Shown: positions 17,719-28,588, counted from the stretch's first letter. The stretch is 64,000 nucleotides of DNA from Streptomyces sp. I05A-00742 (GCF_013055795.1 NZ_JABETO010000002.1:253738-317737); one strand, 5' to 3'. Numbers and translations are program-made. Notes: generated from the sequence alone by a model not told the origin.

Positions 17719-18927
17719 TCATGCGGGCACTCGCAACCGCACCACGAACCCCTCCCGCTCCGGACCGCCCGGCCCTGCCTCCAGACTGCCGCCCAGCAAC
17801 TCGGCCCGCTCCCGCATGCCGAGCAGACCGTACCCGGCTCCGGAGGCCGCCAGACCGTTGGTGTGCCCGCGCGCTCCTCCGTCGTGAACCGACAGCTCCA
17901 CCTCTCCCTCCAGATAGGAGAATTCCATGTCGACCCGGGCGCCCGGAGCATGCTTGCGCACGTTGGTGAGCGCCTCCTGTGCCACCCGGCGCACCGCCAG
18001 TCCGGCCTCCGCGGGCAACCGGCGCGGCTCGCCGGTCACCTGCAACCGGGCTCCCTCCGAAGCCGCGACGTCCCGGAGGAACTCCTCCGGCCGCGTCATC
18101 TCGCCCCGCAGCGCGGACAGCGCCTGTCGCGTCTCGGACAACCCCTCCCTGGCCATCCCCCGTGCCGACACGATCCGTTCCAGGACCGCCTCCCGCTCCG
18201 CCCCGCTCTCGACCAGCAACCGGGCGGCCTCCAGGTGCACCAACTGGGCCGAGAGGCTGTGCGCGAGGACGTCATGGATCTCCCGGGCGATCCGGGCCCG
18301 TTCGGCCAGCGCGGCCGACTCCGCCTCCGCCCTGCGCGCCGCGCGCTCCTGGGCCAGCATCCGGAAGCCCGCCCCCCGCGCCTCCTCGTCGAGTCGGAGC
18401 GAATACCCGATGAGCAGGACCGCGGCCACCGTTCCCGCCGCCGGCACCAGCCGCTCGCTCGTCGGGACGTACAGGCCCATGGCGACGGCGGCGACGCCCA
18501 GCCCGGGCCCGAGCGGCAGCCGTTCCACCGCGACGACCGCCCCGACGCACCACAGCCCGGTGGCGGTGGCGTGCGATCCCGCCCCCAGGGCGACGGCGCC
18601 CGTGACGAGAAGCAACGACAGCAAACCGATCGACGTCCACAACCGCTGCTGAAGCGTCGTGGTGTAGCAGCGCCACACCGCGACGGCACAGAGCATGATC
18701 CCGGCGGCGACCGCCGCGTACTGCCCTCCGCGGAGAACGTCCTCGTGCAGCACGCTCACGAGGAAGACCACGACCAGAACGCCCCGCACGACCCAGGTCA
18801 GCACCCGGCGCCGACGTGGCACGCCGACCAGGGAGAGCGCCTCCCGGGCGGGCCACGCGGTCCAGTTCTCGATGGGCACGTCCGTCTCCTCCACCCGTGC
18901 GACGGTCTCAGCCACCGGCGACAACAC
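17719..18927 (-). CDS. NarL-system sensor histidine kinase
   Basis: A 402-residue membrane kinase. About five or six hydrophobic segments lie between residues 45 and 175. A dimerisation/phospho-acceptor helix follows with the HPK7-type motif EIHDVLAHSLS, then an HATPase domain with RRVAQEALTNVRKHA and GYGLLGMRERA. No large extracellular sensor loop is present, so it probably senses the membrane state or a signal within it. The GTG start overlaps the 3' end of the upstream membrane protein gene by 20 nt, pointing to a three-gene operon: membrane protein, kinase, regulator. Confidence 0.9.
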   Translation of the reverse strand: MLSPVAETVARVEETDVPIENWTAWPAREALSLVGVPRRRRVLTWVVRGVLVVVFLVSVLHEDVLRGGQYAAVAAGIMLCAVAVWRCYTTTLQQRLWTSIGLLSLLLVTGAVALGAGSHATATGLWCVGAVVAVERLPLGPGLGVAAVAMGLYVPTSERLVPAAGTVAAVLLIGYSLRLDEEARGAGFRMLAQERAARRAEAESAALAERARIAREIHDVLAHSLSAQLVHLEAARLLVESGAEREAVLERIVSARGMAREGLSETRQALSALRGEMTRPEEFLRDVAASEGARLQVTGEPRRLPAEAGLAVRRVAQEALTNVRKHAPGARVDMEFSYLEGEVELSVHDGGARGHTNGLAASGAGYGLLGMRERAELLGGSLEAGPGGPEREGFVVRLRVPA

Positions 18928-19396
18928 GGTACGACGGAAGCAACCGCCGGGCCCGGTGCACCACCACCCCGGTGCGGCCCGCCAGCATGGCGGCGAGCGT
19001 GATCAAGGTGGCCGGCGTTCCCTGGTGGACGCCCACCAGCGCGCCTGTCCCGAACAGCCCCAGCCGCAGGACGATCCCACCGGCCCATATCGCCGCCGTT
19101 GCCCTGGTGCCCTGGGCCCAGACCGCCCCCGCGTCGTCCGTCCATATGCGCGTGGTCCACGCCCACGCGGCCCCGGTGGCGAGCCCCGCCGCGACCCCGG
19201 CCACCAGCAGCCCCACGGACGCCTCCCGATGGGCGGCGTCCACCAGCCCCGGCTCCCGCGCGGCGACGACGACCAGCACCGCGGGGACGACCCACCATTT
19301 CCGGAGGTCGGACATCACCTTCTGCGGCTTCAGCTGGCGGCCGATCACGACCACCACCACCGCGACGATCAACCCTGCGTCGATCACACCGGACAT
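18908..19396 (-). CDS. Small integral membrane protein, possibly DUF1453/CcdC-like
   Basis: A 162-residue protein with about four or five predicted membrane helices. It opens with a helix and the basic segment GRQLKPQKV, which resembles DUF1453/CcdC-like proteins; the match is from memory and weak. The ATG at 19396 is preferred over an in-frame start 27 nt earlier because GGAGG lies 7 nt upstream of it. It heads the operon with the kinase and response regulator, overlapping the kinase gene, and may supply or modulate the kinase signal. Confidence 0.7.
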   Translation of the reverse strand: MSGVIDAGLIVAVVVVVIGRQLKPQKVMSDLRKWWVVPAVLVVVAAREPGLVDAAHREASVGLLVAGVAAGLATGAAWAWTTRIWTDDAGAVWAQGTRATAAIWAGGIVLRLGLFGTGALVGVHQGTPATLITLAAMLAGRTGVVVHRARRLLPSYRVVAGG

Positions 19397-19511
19397 CGAA
19401 AGGCCTCCGTAGAGCGCGGACACGGCTGTCGAACGCAGGTGAACGCGCTGCTGGACGACACATCCGACGCTACGGAGCCGGCGTCCGGCACGGATCGGAG
19501 CAGGGGTGGAG

Positions 19512-19540
19512 CCCGGGTGGAGATCTCCTCTCCACCCGGG
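19512..19540 (-). terminator. Hairpin after parE
   Basis: The perfect 11-bp stem CCCGGGTGGAG/CTCCACCCGGG (19512-19522 with 19530-19540) has a 7-nt loop. It starts 9 nt beyond the parE stop codon on the minus strand. Confidence 0.8.
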
Positions 19541-19549
19541 GGTGGAGGC

Positions 19550-21670
<2,121 letters not shown>

Positions 21671-22103
21671 GCGGTTCGCTCCTCGCTGAATTTCTTTCTG
21701 GCCCGACTGCGGGCGCACGGCTGGCTCGTTCGCCGTTCAGAGCCTACCGAGGCCCGGTAGAGCCTTTGTGCCGCCACCCGCGGCGACGGCCATGCTAGTC
21801 GAGCATCGAACAGAGATTCGATGACTCGATGGGGTGACGTGCACATCACGTTCCCTTGGAGGCATGAACCATTTAGGCTCCGGGCACGTCCTGAAGAACA
21901 ACCCGGCAAGCCGGCCGGGTGGACGAGGACCCCCCAGCGATGTGAAACCGTAGACCCACGCAATACGGCTCATTCGCCGCCAAACGTCAAGATCCGGCTC
22001 ACTCGGAAGGAAGTTTCGAGGAAAAGCCACGAGCGGGAACGTTTTCGGCCTGGTTGGATGTTGACCCTGGTACGACAGCTCGTCGAGCTAGAGAAGAGGC
22101 GAC
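21671..22103. other. Divergent promoter region between parE and the DUF7455 gene
   Basis: A stretch of 433 nt without a confident gene. It contains a candidate parE -10 (TAGCAT on the minus strand, 21792-21797), the SOS-like box at 21806-21821, a possible 29-codon reading frame at 21864-21953 that includes a TTA codon, and a small hairpin ACCCGGC/GCCGGGT at 21901-21920. The DUF7455 gene promoter probably lies near TTGACC at 22061. Confidence 0.6.
21806..21821. promoter_or_regulatory. SOS-type (LexA) box upstream of parE
   Basis: TCGAAC AGAG ATTCGA matches the actinobacterial LexA consensus TCGAAC-N4-GTTCGA at 11 of 12 defined bases. It is the core of a perfect ATCGAA/TTCGAT inverted repeat. 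It lies 8 nt upstream of the candidate parE -10, so LexA binding there would be expected to block transcription. Confidence 0.65.
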
Positions 22104-22334
22104 GTGACTACTGTTCTGACCCCCGCGAGCCCGCTGACGGCCGCTGACCGCTGCGACCGGTGCGGCGCTCAGGCCTACCTGCGCGTCGTTCTCCTGAGCG
22201 GTGGTGAGCTGCTGTTCTGCGCCCACCACGGACGCAAGTTCGAGCCGGAGCTCAAGAAGATCGCCGCGGAGATACAGGACGAGACCGAGCGACTGACGGC
22301 CGTCCCGGCCTCCGCGTCCGACGAGGACCGCTGA
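22104..22334 (+). CDS. DUF7455 small zinc-ribbon-like protein
   Basis: A 76-residue protein matching the DUF7455 family. Two metal-ligand pairs, CDRCG (residues 17-21) and CAHHG (39-43), flank a short beta hairpin, followed by an amphipathic helix. This suggests a small zinc-binding module of unknown role. The GTG start has a purine-rich GAGAAGAGG upstream. Homologues are, from memory, conserved beside hrdB/parE in Streptomyces. It is divergent from parE and convergent with the serine protease gene. Confidence 0.85.
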   Translation: MTTVLTPASPLTAADRCDRCGAQAYLRVVLLSGGELLFCAHHGRKFEPELKKIAAEIQDETERLTAVPASASDEDR

Positions 22335-22459
22335 GGTCCTCCCGAGGACCGTCGAGTCCACCGCTGGAACGCTGGCACATCGCACCCACGACGAGCGAGG
22401 TCCGGCCCCGTGGGCCGGGCGGCGACGGGCGGCACCCCTACGGGGGCGGCCGCCCGTCC

Positions 22460-22498
22460 GCGTCCGGTCCCGGAGGTCATGACGGGACCGCCGGACGC
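22460..22498. terminator. Imperfect hairpin at the 3' end of the serine protease gene
   Basis: GCGTCCG/CGGACGC arms (22460-22466 with 22492-22498) extend inward through GTCCCG/CGGGAC with a 3-nt bulge. The hairpin overlaps the protease stop codon and lies between two convergent genes. It is a weak candidate. Confidence 0.4.
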
Positions 22499-23346
22499 GC
22501 CAGCTGTGCGGGCCCCTGAGGCCCGTGGGGCCTGGCGTCGACACTGTGCGCCGTAACCATCGCGGAAACGGCGGAGATGCGCGTATAGACCCCGGGACGG
22601 CCGGGCTGGGCGCATCCGCTCCCCCACGACACGAGCCCCACCAGTCGACCGTCGGCCACGAGGGGACCGCCGCTGTCTCCCTGACAGGCGTCCTTGCCGC
22701 CCTCCGGCCAGCCGCCGCAGAGCATGGTCGTCCTGTCGTAGGAGCCCTCCAGGCCGCCCGGATACGCCTGCTCGCACAGCTCGTCGCCCAGCACCAGGAC
22801 GGCGGCGCCGCGCAGGGTGTCCGAGTACGAGCCGTTGCCCTGGGTGTCACCCCAGCCGTACACCATGGCCGGCGTATTGGCGGCGTAGACCGCCTCGCCC
22901 TGCTGGGCCATGGCGATGGCGTAGCCGTCGGGCAGCGGTTCCGCCAAGGTGATGACCCCGACGTCCCCGGCGTTGCTCATCGCGTTGAAGTCAGGGTTGA
23001 CCCAGGTCTCCCGGACGGCCAGCTCCATCCCGGCCGTACCGCGCAGGTCGTCCCGCCCCACGATGACCCGGAGGTCCGTGGCCGCGCTCGGCTCCGTTCC
23101 GAGCACCTCACGGGTGAGGCAGTGGGCGGCGGTGACGACGGTGGAGCGCCCCACCACGGCGCCGCCGCAGAACTGCCCGGACCGTGTCGAGCCGAAGCGT
23201 TGCCTGCTCGCCAGTGCCACCACCCAGGGGACGTCCGAGGTCTTCACCTCCTGCCCGCCCACGACCAGCCTCTCATCGGCCGTCGCGGGTCCCGGCAGCG
23301 CGAGCAGCAGCGCGAACGCGGCGGCCAGCGGACACAGGGCGCGCAT
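22477..23346 (-). CDS. Secreted trypsin-like serine protease (S1 family)
   Basis: A 289-residue secreted protease. A signal peptide covers residues 1-23 (ALLLALPGPATA). The catalytic triad is visible: His75 in VTAAHC, Asp128 in GDVGVI, and Ser225 in GDSGGP. The specificity-pocket Asp is six residues before the serine (KDACQGDSGGP), which predicts cleavage after Arg or Lys as in trypsin. Six cysteines can form disulfides. The propeptide is very short, ending before VVGG (residues 28-31), the usual mature N-terminus. The start ATG has CAGGAG 5 nt upstream. About 28 residues follow the catalytic domain. Confidence 0.92.
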   Translation of the reverse strand: MRALCPLAAAFALLLALPGPATADERLVVGGQEVKTSDVPWVVALASRQRFGSTRSGQFCGGAVVGRSTVVTAAHCLTREVLGTEPSAATDLRVIVGRDDLRGTAGMELAVRETWVNPDFNAMSNAGDVGVITLAEPLPDGYAIAMAQQGEAVYAANTPAMVYGWGDTQGNGSYSDTLRGAAVLVLGDELCEQAYPGGLEGSYDRTTMLCGGWPEGGKDACQGDSGGPLVADGRLVGLVSWGSGCAQPGRPGVYTRISAVSAMVTAHSVDARPHGPQGPAQLARPAVPS

Positions 23347-23426
23347 ACAGTCTCCTGACCCAGCGGAGTTGCTTGTATCCCCAGAGTCAACCCCAGGATC
23401 GCCCATCGCATCCGGAAACAGCAGGG

Positions 23427-23453
23427 CCCGGCCCCTCCGAAGAGGTGGCCGGG
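23427..23453 (-). terminator. Hairpin after hrdB
   Basis: CCCGGCC/GGCCGGG plus CCTC/GAGG stems, with a single bulged base and a 4-nt loop (TTCG on the minus strand), lie 27 nt beyond the hrdB stop. A stable UUCG-type loop is typical of strong terminators. Confidence 0.75.
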
Positions 23454-23480
23454 ACCTTTGCCGGGATGTCGCCCCGTGGA

Positions 23481-25034
23481 TCAGTCCAGGTAGTCGCGGA
23501 GGACCTGGGAGCGCGAGGGGTGACGCAGCTTGGACATCGTCTTCGACTCGATCTGGCGGATGCGCTCACGCGTCACCCCGTAGACCTTGCCGATCTCGTC
23601 GAGCGTCTTCGGCTGGCCGTCGGTGAGACCGAAGCGCATGGACACCACGCCGGCCTCCCGCTCGCTCAGCGTGTCCAGAACGGAGTGCAGCTGCTCCTGC
23701 AGAAGCGTGAAGCTGACCGCGTCCGCCGGAACGACCGCCTCGGAGTCCTCGATGAGGTCACCGAACTCGCTGTCGCCGTCCTCGCCCAGCGGGGTGTGGA
23801 GGGAGATCGGCTCGCGGCCGTACTTCTGGACCTCGATGACCTTCTCCGGGGTCATGTCGAGTTCCTTGGCCAGCTCCTCCGGGGTGGGTTCGCGGCCCAG
23901 GTCCTGGAGCATCTGGCGCTGCACGCGCGCGAGCTTGTTGATGACCTCGACCATGTGCACCGGGATACGGATGGTGCGGGCCTGGTCGGCCATCGCTCGC
24001 GTGATCGCCTGGCGGATCCACCAGGTGGCATAGGTCGAGAACTTGTAGCCCTTCGTGTAGTCGAACTTCTCGACCGCACGGATCAGACCGAGGTTGCCCT
24101 CCTGGATCAGGTCCAGGAAGAGCATGCCGCGGCCGGTGTAGCGCTTGGCCAGGGAGACCACCAGACGGAGGTTGGCCTCCAGGAGGTGGTTCTTGGCACG
24201 CCGCCCGTCCTCGGCGATGATCTCCAGCTCGCGCTTGAGCTTCGGGGCGAGCTTGTCGGCGTTGGCCAGCTTGTCCTCGGCGAACAGACCGGCCTCGATC
24301 CGCTTGGCGAGCTCCACCTCCTGCTCGGCGTTGAGGAGGGGGACCTTGCCGATCTGCTTGAGGTAGTCCTTGACCGGGTCGGCGGTGGCACCGGCCACCG
24401 CGACCTGCTGCGCGGGAGCGTCGTCCTCGTCCTCGTCGGACAGGACGAAGCCCTTGTTCTCGCCGGTCTCTTCCTCTTCTTCGCCCTTGCCCGGGGTGGG
24501 GGTCTCGTCGACGAGCTCGTCCTCAAGAAGCTCGTCGGCGTCCTTCTTGGCGGTGGCCTTCTTGGCCGTCGTCTTCTTGGCGGTGGCCTTCTTGGCCGCC
24601 GTCTTCTTCGCGGCCGTCTTCTTCGCGGCGGCCTTCTTGACGGGCGTCACGGCCTCGTCATCCGCTTCGTCCTCGTACCCCGCGGCCGGGGAGGCGGCGG
24701 GCGACGCGGACGACTGACGGGACGCGACCGTCTTGGAGGAGACGGCCTTGGTGGCGGTGCGCTTCGCCGGGCTCTTCGCTGCGACGCTCTTGCGGGTGCG
24801 CTTGGGCGCCTCTGCCGCACTGACCATCAGCGTCACACCTTCCTCATCGAGGACCTGGTTGAGGCTGCGCAGAACGTTCTTCCACTGGGTTGGCGGAATC
24901 TGGTCAGCCTCGAAGGCCCGACGCACGTCGTCGCCGGCGATCTGCCCCTCGGCCTTTCCCTGCTCGATGAGCGCCATCAGAGACTCGGATTCGGCGATCT
25001 CCGGCGGGAGCGTACGGGATGTGCTGGCCGACAC
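23481..25034 (-). CDS. hrdB: Principal RNA polymerase sigma factor HrdB
   Basis: A 517-residue primary sigma factor of the sigma-70 group. After an N-terminal helical part there is a striking Lys/Ala segment, with KK recurring every five residues seven times (133-164), then an acidic stretch (about 167-206). Conserved region 1.2 begins near 219 ([11 protein letters not shown]), region 2 is at about 281-345 (promoter melting, [11 protein letters not shown]), region 3 at about 360-430, and region 4 ends in the -35-binding helix [17 protein letters not shown]. The GTG at 25034 has GAGAGG 6 nt upstream and starts the known HrdB N-terminus. The frame runs further upstream in the leader. It neighbours whiH, as in other Streptomyces. 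Confidence 0.96.
   Translation of the reverse strand: MSASTSRTLPPEIAESESLMALIEQGKAEGQIAGDDVRRAFEADQIPPTQWKNVLRSLNQVLDEEGVTLMVSAAEAPKRTRKSVAAKSPAKRTATKAVSSKTVASRQSSASPAASPAAGYEDEADDEAVTPVKKAAAKKTAAKKTAAKKATAKKTTAKKATAKKDADELLEDELVDETPTPGKGEEEEETGENKGFVLSDEDEDDAPAQQVAVAGATADPVKDYLKQIGKVPLLNAEQEVELAKRIEAGLFAEDKLANADKLAPKLKRELEIIAEDGRRAKNHLLEANLRLVVSLAKRYTGRGMLFLDLIQEGNLGLIRAVEKFDYTKGYKFSTYATWWIRQAITRAMADQARTIRIPVHMVEVINKLARVQRQMLQDLGREPTPEELAKELDMTPEKVIEVQKYGREPISLHTPLGEDGDSEFGDLIEDSEAVVPADAVSFTLLQEQLHSVLDTLSEREAGVVSMRFGLTDGQPKTLDEIGKVYGVTRERIRQIESKTMSKLRHPSRSQVLRDYLD
24543..24638 (-). repeat. In-frame 15-bp tandem repeats coding KKxxx pentads in hrdB
   Basis: Seven consecutive five-codon units begin with two lysines ([33 protein letters not shown]), covering HrdB residues 133-165. 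This resembles histone-H1-like tails. Copy number is likely to vary between species because of the tandem DNA repeat. Confidence 0.85.
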
Positions 25035-25196
25035 GAACAACCTCTCGGAACGATGGAAACGGCTTCCGGCTCCATCCGTTGCGGATCGGAGCCGACGACC
25101 GCCGGCAAGGATGAACCGACGGCGCGGGCGATAGTTGCGGTGCAACACAGCGCCTCGATGAGGCTTGTATTCCCTCCGCGGCCACCGCCTCTTTAG

Positions 25197-25224
25197 TCAT
25201 CGCGCTGCCTCAAGGAGCGTTACG
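25197..25224 (-). promoter_or_regulatory. Candidate hrdB promoter
   Basis: On the minus strand CGTAAC (25219-25224) is followed after 16 nt by CGATGA (25197-25202). This resembles the promoter described for hrdB under the ECF sigma factor ShbA in Streptomyces, recalled rather than checked. Initiation near 25189 would give a leader of about 155 nt. The remaining 230 nt or so up to whiH hold no gene that I can support. Confidence 0.5.
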
Positions 25225-25456
25225 CCCAATCCCCGTGGCCCGAGTCACACCTCAAAGTGACGCGAAAAGCCACTGAACAGGACAGAACGATGCGCTCCTC
25301 CGCAGCCCGACCCAAGACCGACGGCGCGTTCCCACTCGCACGCGCCCGTACGGGGCGCCCCGCGCGGTCCTGCGACCCCGCGCGCGGCCATACGCGCGGG
25401 GCGGACGAGCAGTCCCGCGCGTACCTCTCCTTCTCCGTACGGCCCGTTCCCGCGGA

Positions 25457-26341
25457 TCAGTGCTCGCGCGGCGCGGGTACCGCCCGCTCGACCTCCGGGT
25501 GCGAGACCAGGAGTTGGCGCATGGCCGACTCCGCCGCGCCCGCGTCGCCCGCGCCGACGGCGTCGACGATCCGGAGGTGGTGCCCGACACCGGCGTCGGT
25601 GGGTCGGTCGCAGCCGCCGGCCGTGGCGCCGGAGACGTGCAGGGCGGCGGACACGATGCCCGAGAGGTGCTCCAGCATGCGGTTGCCCGCGACCTGGAGG
25701 AGCAGGGTGTGGAACTCGGCGTCGGCGCGGGAGAAGGTGAGCGAGTCACCCTGGGCCAGGGCGTGCCCCATGATCTCCGCCATGTCGGCGAGCCGCTGCT
25801 GGACGTCCTCGCGGCCGTGCCCCGCGGCCAGCCGTGCGGCGAGCGGCTCGATGATCCAGCGGAGCTCGCACAGCTCGCGGCGCTGGTCGTCCCGCTGGGG
25901 GCCGAAGGCCCGCCACTCGATGATGTCCGGGTCGAGGAGGTTCCAGTCACTGACCGGACGGACCCGGGTGCCGACGTTGGGGCGGGCGCTGACCAGGCCT
26001 TTGGCCTCCAGTACGCGCAGCGACTCCCGGACGACGGTGCGGGAGACTTCGAAGCGCTGCCCGATCTCTTCCGGCACCAGTGGCCGGTCGGCGCCCAGGT
26101 CGCCGGAGACGATCATCTGCCCCAGCTGCTGTACGAGCTGGCCGTGCAGCCCCCGGCCCCGGCTGCCGGCCGCCCGGCGGCCGGCGCGGCCCAGCTCCGC
26201 GTCGCCGTCCCAGGCGTGCGCGGAGCCGCGGTCGGGCCCGGGGGCCTCCGCGTAGGAGTAGCGGTCGAGCTCGCCCGGGCCCGTAAGGCCGGAGTCGGCG
26301 GGGCGAGCCGCGGTCATCATGGTGTGCGCAAGGGTACTCAC
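25457..26341 (-). CDS. whiH: Sporulation regulator WhiH (GntR/FadR family)
   Basis: A 294-residue GntR-family regulator. It has an unstructured N-terminal stretch, a winged helix at about 70-130 (LHGQLVQQLGQMIVSGDLG..., SRTVVRESLRVLEAKGLVSA) and an FCD helical ligand domain. The length, N-terminal sequence and position next to hrdB match WhiH of S. coelicolor, which acts in aerial hyphae before septation. The GTG at 26341 matches that start; 18 further in-frame codons upstream overlap its promoter. A WhiG-type promoter and a palindrome lie immediately upstream, consistent with sigma-WhiG dependence and autoregulation. Confidence 0.93.
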   Translation of the reverse strand: MSTLAHTMMTAARPADSGLTGPGELDRYSYAEAPGPDRGSAHAWDGDAELGRAGRRAAGSRGRGLHGQLVQQLGQMIVSGDLGADRPLVPEEIGQRFEVSRTVVRESLRVLEAKGLVSARPNVGTRVRPVSDWNLLDPDIIEWRAFGPQRDDQRRELCELRWIIEPLAARLAAGHGREDVQQRLADMAEIMGHALAQGDSLTFSRADAEFHTLLLQVAGNRMLEHLSGIVSAALHVSGATAGGCDRPTDAGVGHHLRIVDAVGAGDAGAAESAMRQLLVSHPEVERAVPAPREH

Positions 26342-26348
26342 GCTTCCT

Positions 26349-26376
26349 TTGTCGGCGACGGGCCGACAAGCCTTGA
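26349..26376 (-). promoter_or_regulatory. Candidate sigma-WhiG promoter and palindromic operator of whiH
   Basis: On the minus strand TCAA-N16-GCCGACAA resembles the WhiG consensus TAAA-N15/16-GCCGATAA. The -10 element is one arm of the perfect inverted repeat TTGTCGGC-N5-GCCGACAA (26349-26369), a likely GntR-type operator. Seven bases separate the -10 from the GTG, so the whiH transcript may be leaderless. Confidence 0.6.
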
Positions 26377-26649
26377 GGTCTTTGGTGAAAAGCACACGAA
26401 AGGGTGATCGCCCATTACCTCACAATTGACGTCCAAACGGACAGAATTGGGCACTCTCTGAGGTCAGGCGCGTACGGACAGCGAGAGAGGCGCGGTTCCG
26501 GAGCGTGTCGTAGGGGTTCTCCTCCCGGACCGGACGCGCGCTCATGACGTCCACCTTTCCCTTTCACCGACGGACGGATGGTCACTCTGAGTCCACTCCG
26601 GCGCGGGTCGCCCCGGCCCGGCGGAACCGCTGCGGCCCTAGCACAGCCC
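26377..26649. other. Intergenic region upstream of whiH
   Basis: I see no credible gene here. The first 80 nt or so are unusually AT-rich for this genome (AATTGACGTCCAAACGG and nearby), which fits promoter DNA. The rest is the 3' flank of the ABC transporter gene. No clear terminator was found. Confidence 0.5.
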
Positions 26650-28443
26650 TCATCGCGGCCTTCCCCTCACCACCGTGAGGACATACGCGCCGAGGAGTCC
26701 GGTGAGCGACAGCACCAGCGCCCAGCCGACGGGCTGGGACATCAGCCGCAGGGCCGTCGAGACACCCTCGTCCACCCCGGTCGGCCACTGCAGCAGCGCC
26801 GTGGAACGGAGCCGCTCCGGGAGTCCGGCCAGCGACCGGGCCGCGGGCGGGGCGAGCACGGCGCCGACCACCGGCACCCCCAGGGTCGGGACCACCAGCA
26901 CGGCCACCAGCCCCAGGGCCGTGGAGCGGAACAGGCCGGCGGCGAGCAGACCCGCCCACGCGCAGCCGAGCGTGAGGGCGATCCACCCGGCGAGAGCACC
27001 GGCCCACGCCCCCGGGAGGAGGGACACGGGCTCCCCGAAGAGCAGGCGCACGGCCCCGGCGTCCAGGGCCACCGACAGGAGCGCGAGCAGCAGCGCGGCG
27101 GCGGCCGTGATCACCAGCTTGGCGCCGAGCAGCGCCAGCCGCCGGGGGACGCTGCCGACGTCCGGCGCCAGGGCCGGGTAGCGGAACTCCTGCCCGAAGG
27201 CGAGCGCCCCGAGCACCCCCGCGCCGAGGGCGGCCGGGGGCAGCGGCAGCGGAGCGGGCCATCCGGCGAGCAGGCTCGGCTCCGGTGCGCCGGCCCGGGC
27301 CAGGAGGACCGCGGCGAGCAGGGAGAGCAGGAGGGCGGCGGCGGCCACGATCCAGCCCGTGCGCACCCCGGTGGCCCGGTACAGCTCGTAGCGCAGCGGC
27401 CACGCCGGGCCGGGTGCCGGCAGGGGCGGTTGCACGCGGGAGAGCGGGCCCTGGGAGCTACGGCGCTCGGAGCCCGACGGCACTCCGGCGGGGGCGTCGG
27501 CGGCGGCCTCGCCGTCGGCCGGAGGGCGGCCGTCGGCCCGTTGCAGCGGGGGTACGGGACCGGCTTCGGTCTCCTCCGCGAGCCGGTGCACGAGGATGCC
27601 GTGCCGGAAGGCGGTCTCGCCCACGACGGCACAGCTGCTGCCGTACACCGCGAGCGTGCTGCCGCCGTCGTGCACGACCTCGACCGGGAGGGCCTCGGAC
27701 GGCGGGGTGGCCGCCTCCGCCTCCGCCGAGATGATGTGCGCGAGGCGGGCCGCCGACGGCGACTGGACGGCGACCCGCGGCCGGAGGCGGGCCCGGGCGA
27801 AGACCGCGGCCTCCTGGTCGGCGACGAGGCGGCCCCGGTGGATGGTGACGACCTGGTCGCCGACGCGCGCCGCCTCCCCGGGGGAGGACGAGGTGACGAG
27901 CACGGCCCCGCCCTGCGCCGCGTAGCCGCGCAGGAGCCCGTGCAGCCAGGAGGTCTCCCGGGGGGACAGGTCGGCGGCCGGCTCGTCCAGGACGAGCGTG
28001 TGCGGGTCGCCGAGCAGGGCGGCGGCGAGCCCCAGCCGGCGGTCCATACCGCGGGAGAAGTCCCCGATGCGCTGGTCGGCCAGTCCGCTGAGCCCCACGA
28101 CGTCGAGCACCTCGTCGGCGCGGCCGGCGGGGACCCCGGCGGCCGCGCCGAGCATGCGCAGGTGGCCGCGGGCCGTGCGGCCGGGGTGGCCGGGGACGTC
28201 GCCGAGGAGGACGCCGACCTCACGGACGGGATGGGCGACGCGGTCGAGACTGCGGCCGCGGAAGAGGGCGATGCCGCGTCCGGGGTCGAGCCGCAGCATG
28301 AGGCGGAGGGCGCTGGTCTTGCCCGCGCCGGACTCCCCGAGGAGGACGGTCACGCGCCCGGGGCGGGCCTCGAAGGTGAGATCGTCGACGACGGGCGGCC
28401 GGTTGCGGCGGGGGACGCTGGTCAGTCCGATGGCCTGGATCAT
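26650..28443 (-). CDS. ABC transporter with fused ATPase and membrane domains
   Basis: A 597-residue protein. The N-terminal ATPase has Walker A GESGAGKTS (residues 36-44), a divergent signature FSRGM in place of LSGGQ, and Walker B TLVLDEPAA. A variable linker of about 110 residues follows, then a C-terminal part with about six membrane helices (residues about 380-595). This is the layout of ABC-2-type exporters fused into one chain, and a dimer would make a full transporter. The substrate is unknown. The ATG at 28443 follows a strong GAGGAAGG. It lies downstream of whiH on the opposite side of its promoter region; no functional link is established. Confidence 0.82.
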   Translation of the reverse strand: MIQAIGLTSVPRRNRPPVVDDLTFEARPGRVTVLLGESGAGKTSALRLMLRLDPGRGIALFRGRSLDRVAHPVREVGVLLGDVPGHPGRTARGHLRMLGAAAGVPAGRADEVLDVVGLSGLADQRIGDFSRGMDRRLGLAAALLGDPHTLVLDEPAADLSPRETSWLHGLLRGYAAQGGAVLVTSSSPGEAARVGDQVVTIHRGRLVADQEAAVFARARLRPRVAVQSPSAARLAHIISAEAEAATPPSEALPVEVVHDGGSTLAVYGSSCAVVGETAFRHGILVHRLAEETEAGPVPPLQRADGRPPADGEAAADAPAGVPSGSERRSSQGPLSRVQPPLPAPGPAWPLRYELYRATGVRTGWIVAAAALLLSLLAAVLLARAGAPEPSLLAGWPAPLPLPPAALGAGVLGALAFGQEFRYPALAPDVGSVPRRLALLGAKLVITAAAALLLALLSVALDAGAVRLLFGEPVSLLPGAWAGALAGWIALTLGCAWAGLLAAGLFRSTALGLVAVLVVPTLGVPVVGAVLAPPAARSLAGLPERLRSTALLQWPTGVDEGVSTALRLMSQPVGWALVLSLTGLLGAYVLTVVRGRPR

Positions 28444-28588
28444 GACCTTCCTCGCGGGGCGTGGGACGTCCCGCGCGGACGGCGAGGACGGCACGGGAAC
28501 AGGGGGCGCACCGCAGCACCGTAACCCGATATGTCCTATTTGCTACGCAGTGGAGGCGGCGTGTCCCGATCGGCGCTCCCGTGCGGCG

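Noticed and set aside
21871..21889. TTTAGGCTCC as a second iron box
   Set aside because: Only one half of the box is present; the CACCTAA half is missing.
26582..27403. 273-codon minus-strand frame inside the ABC transporter gene
   Set aside because: It is a shadow of the ABC transporter in another frame; the real frame has Walker and membrane segments.
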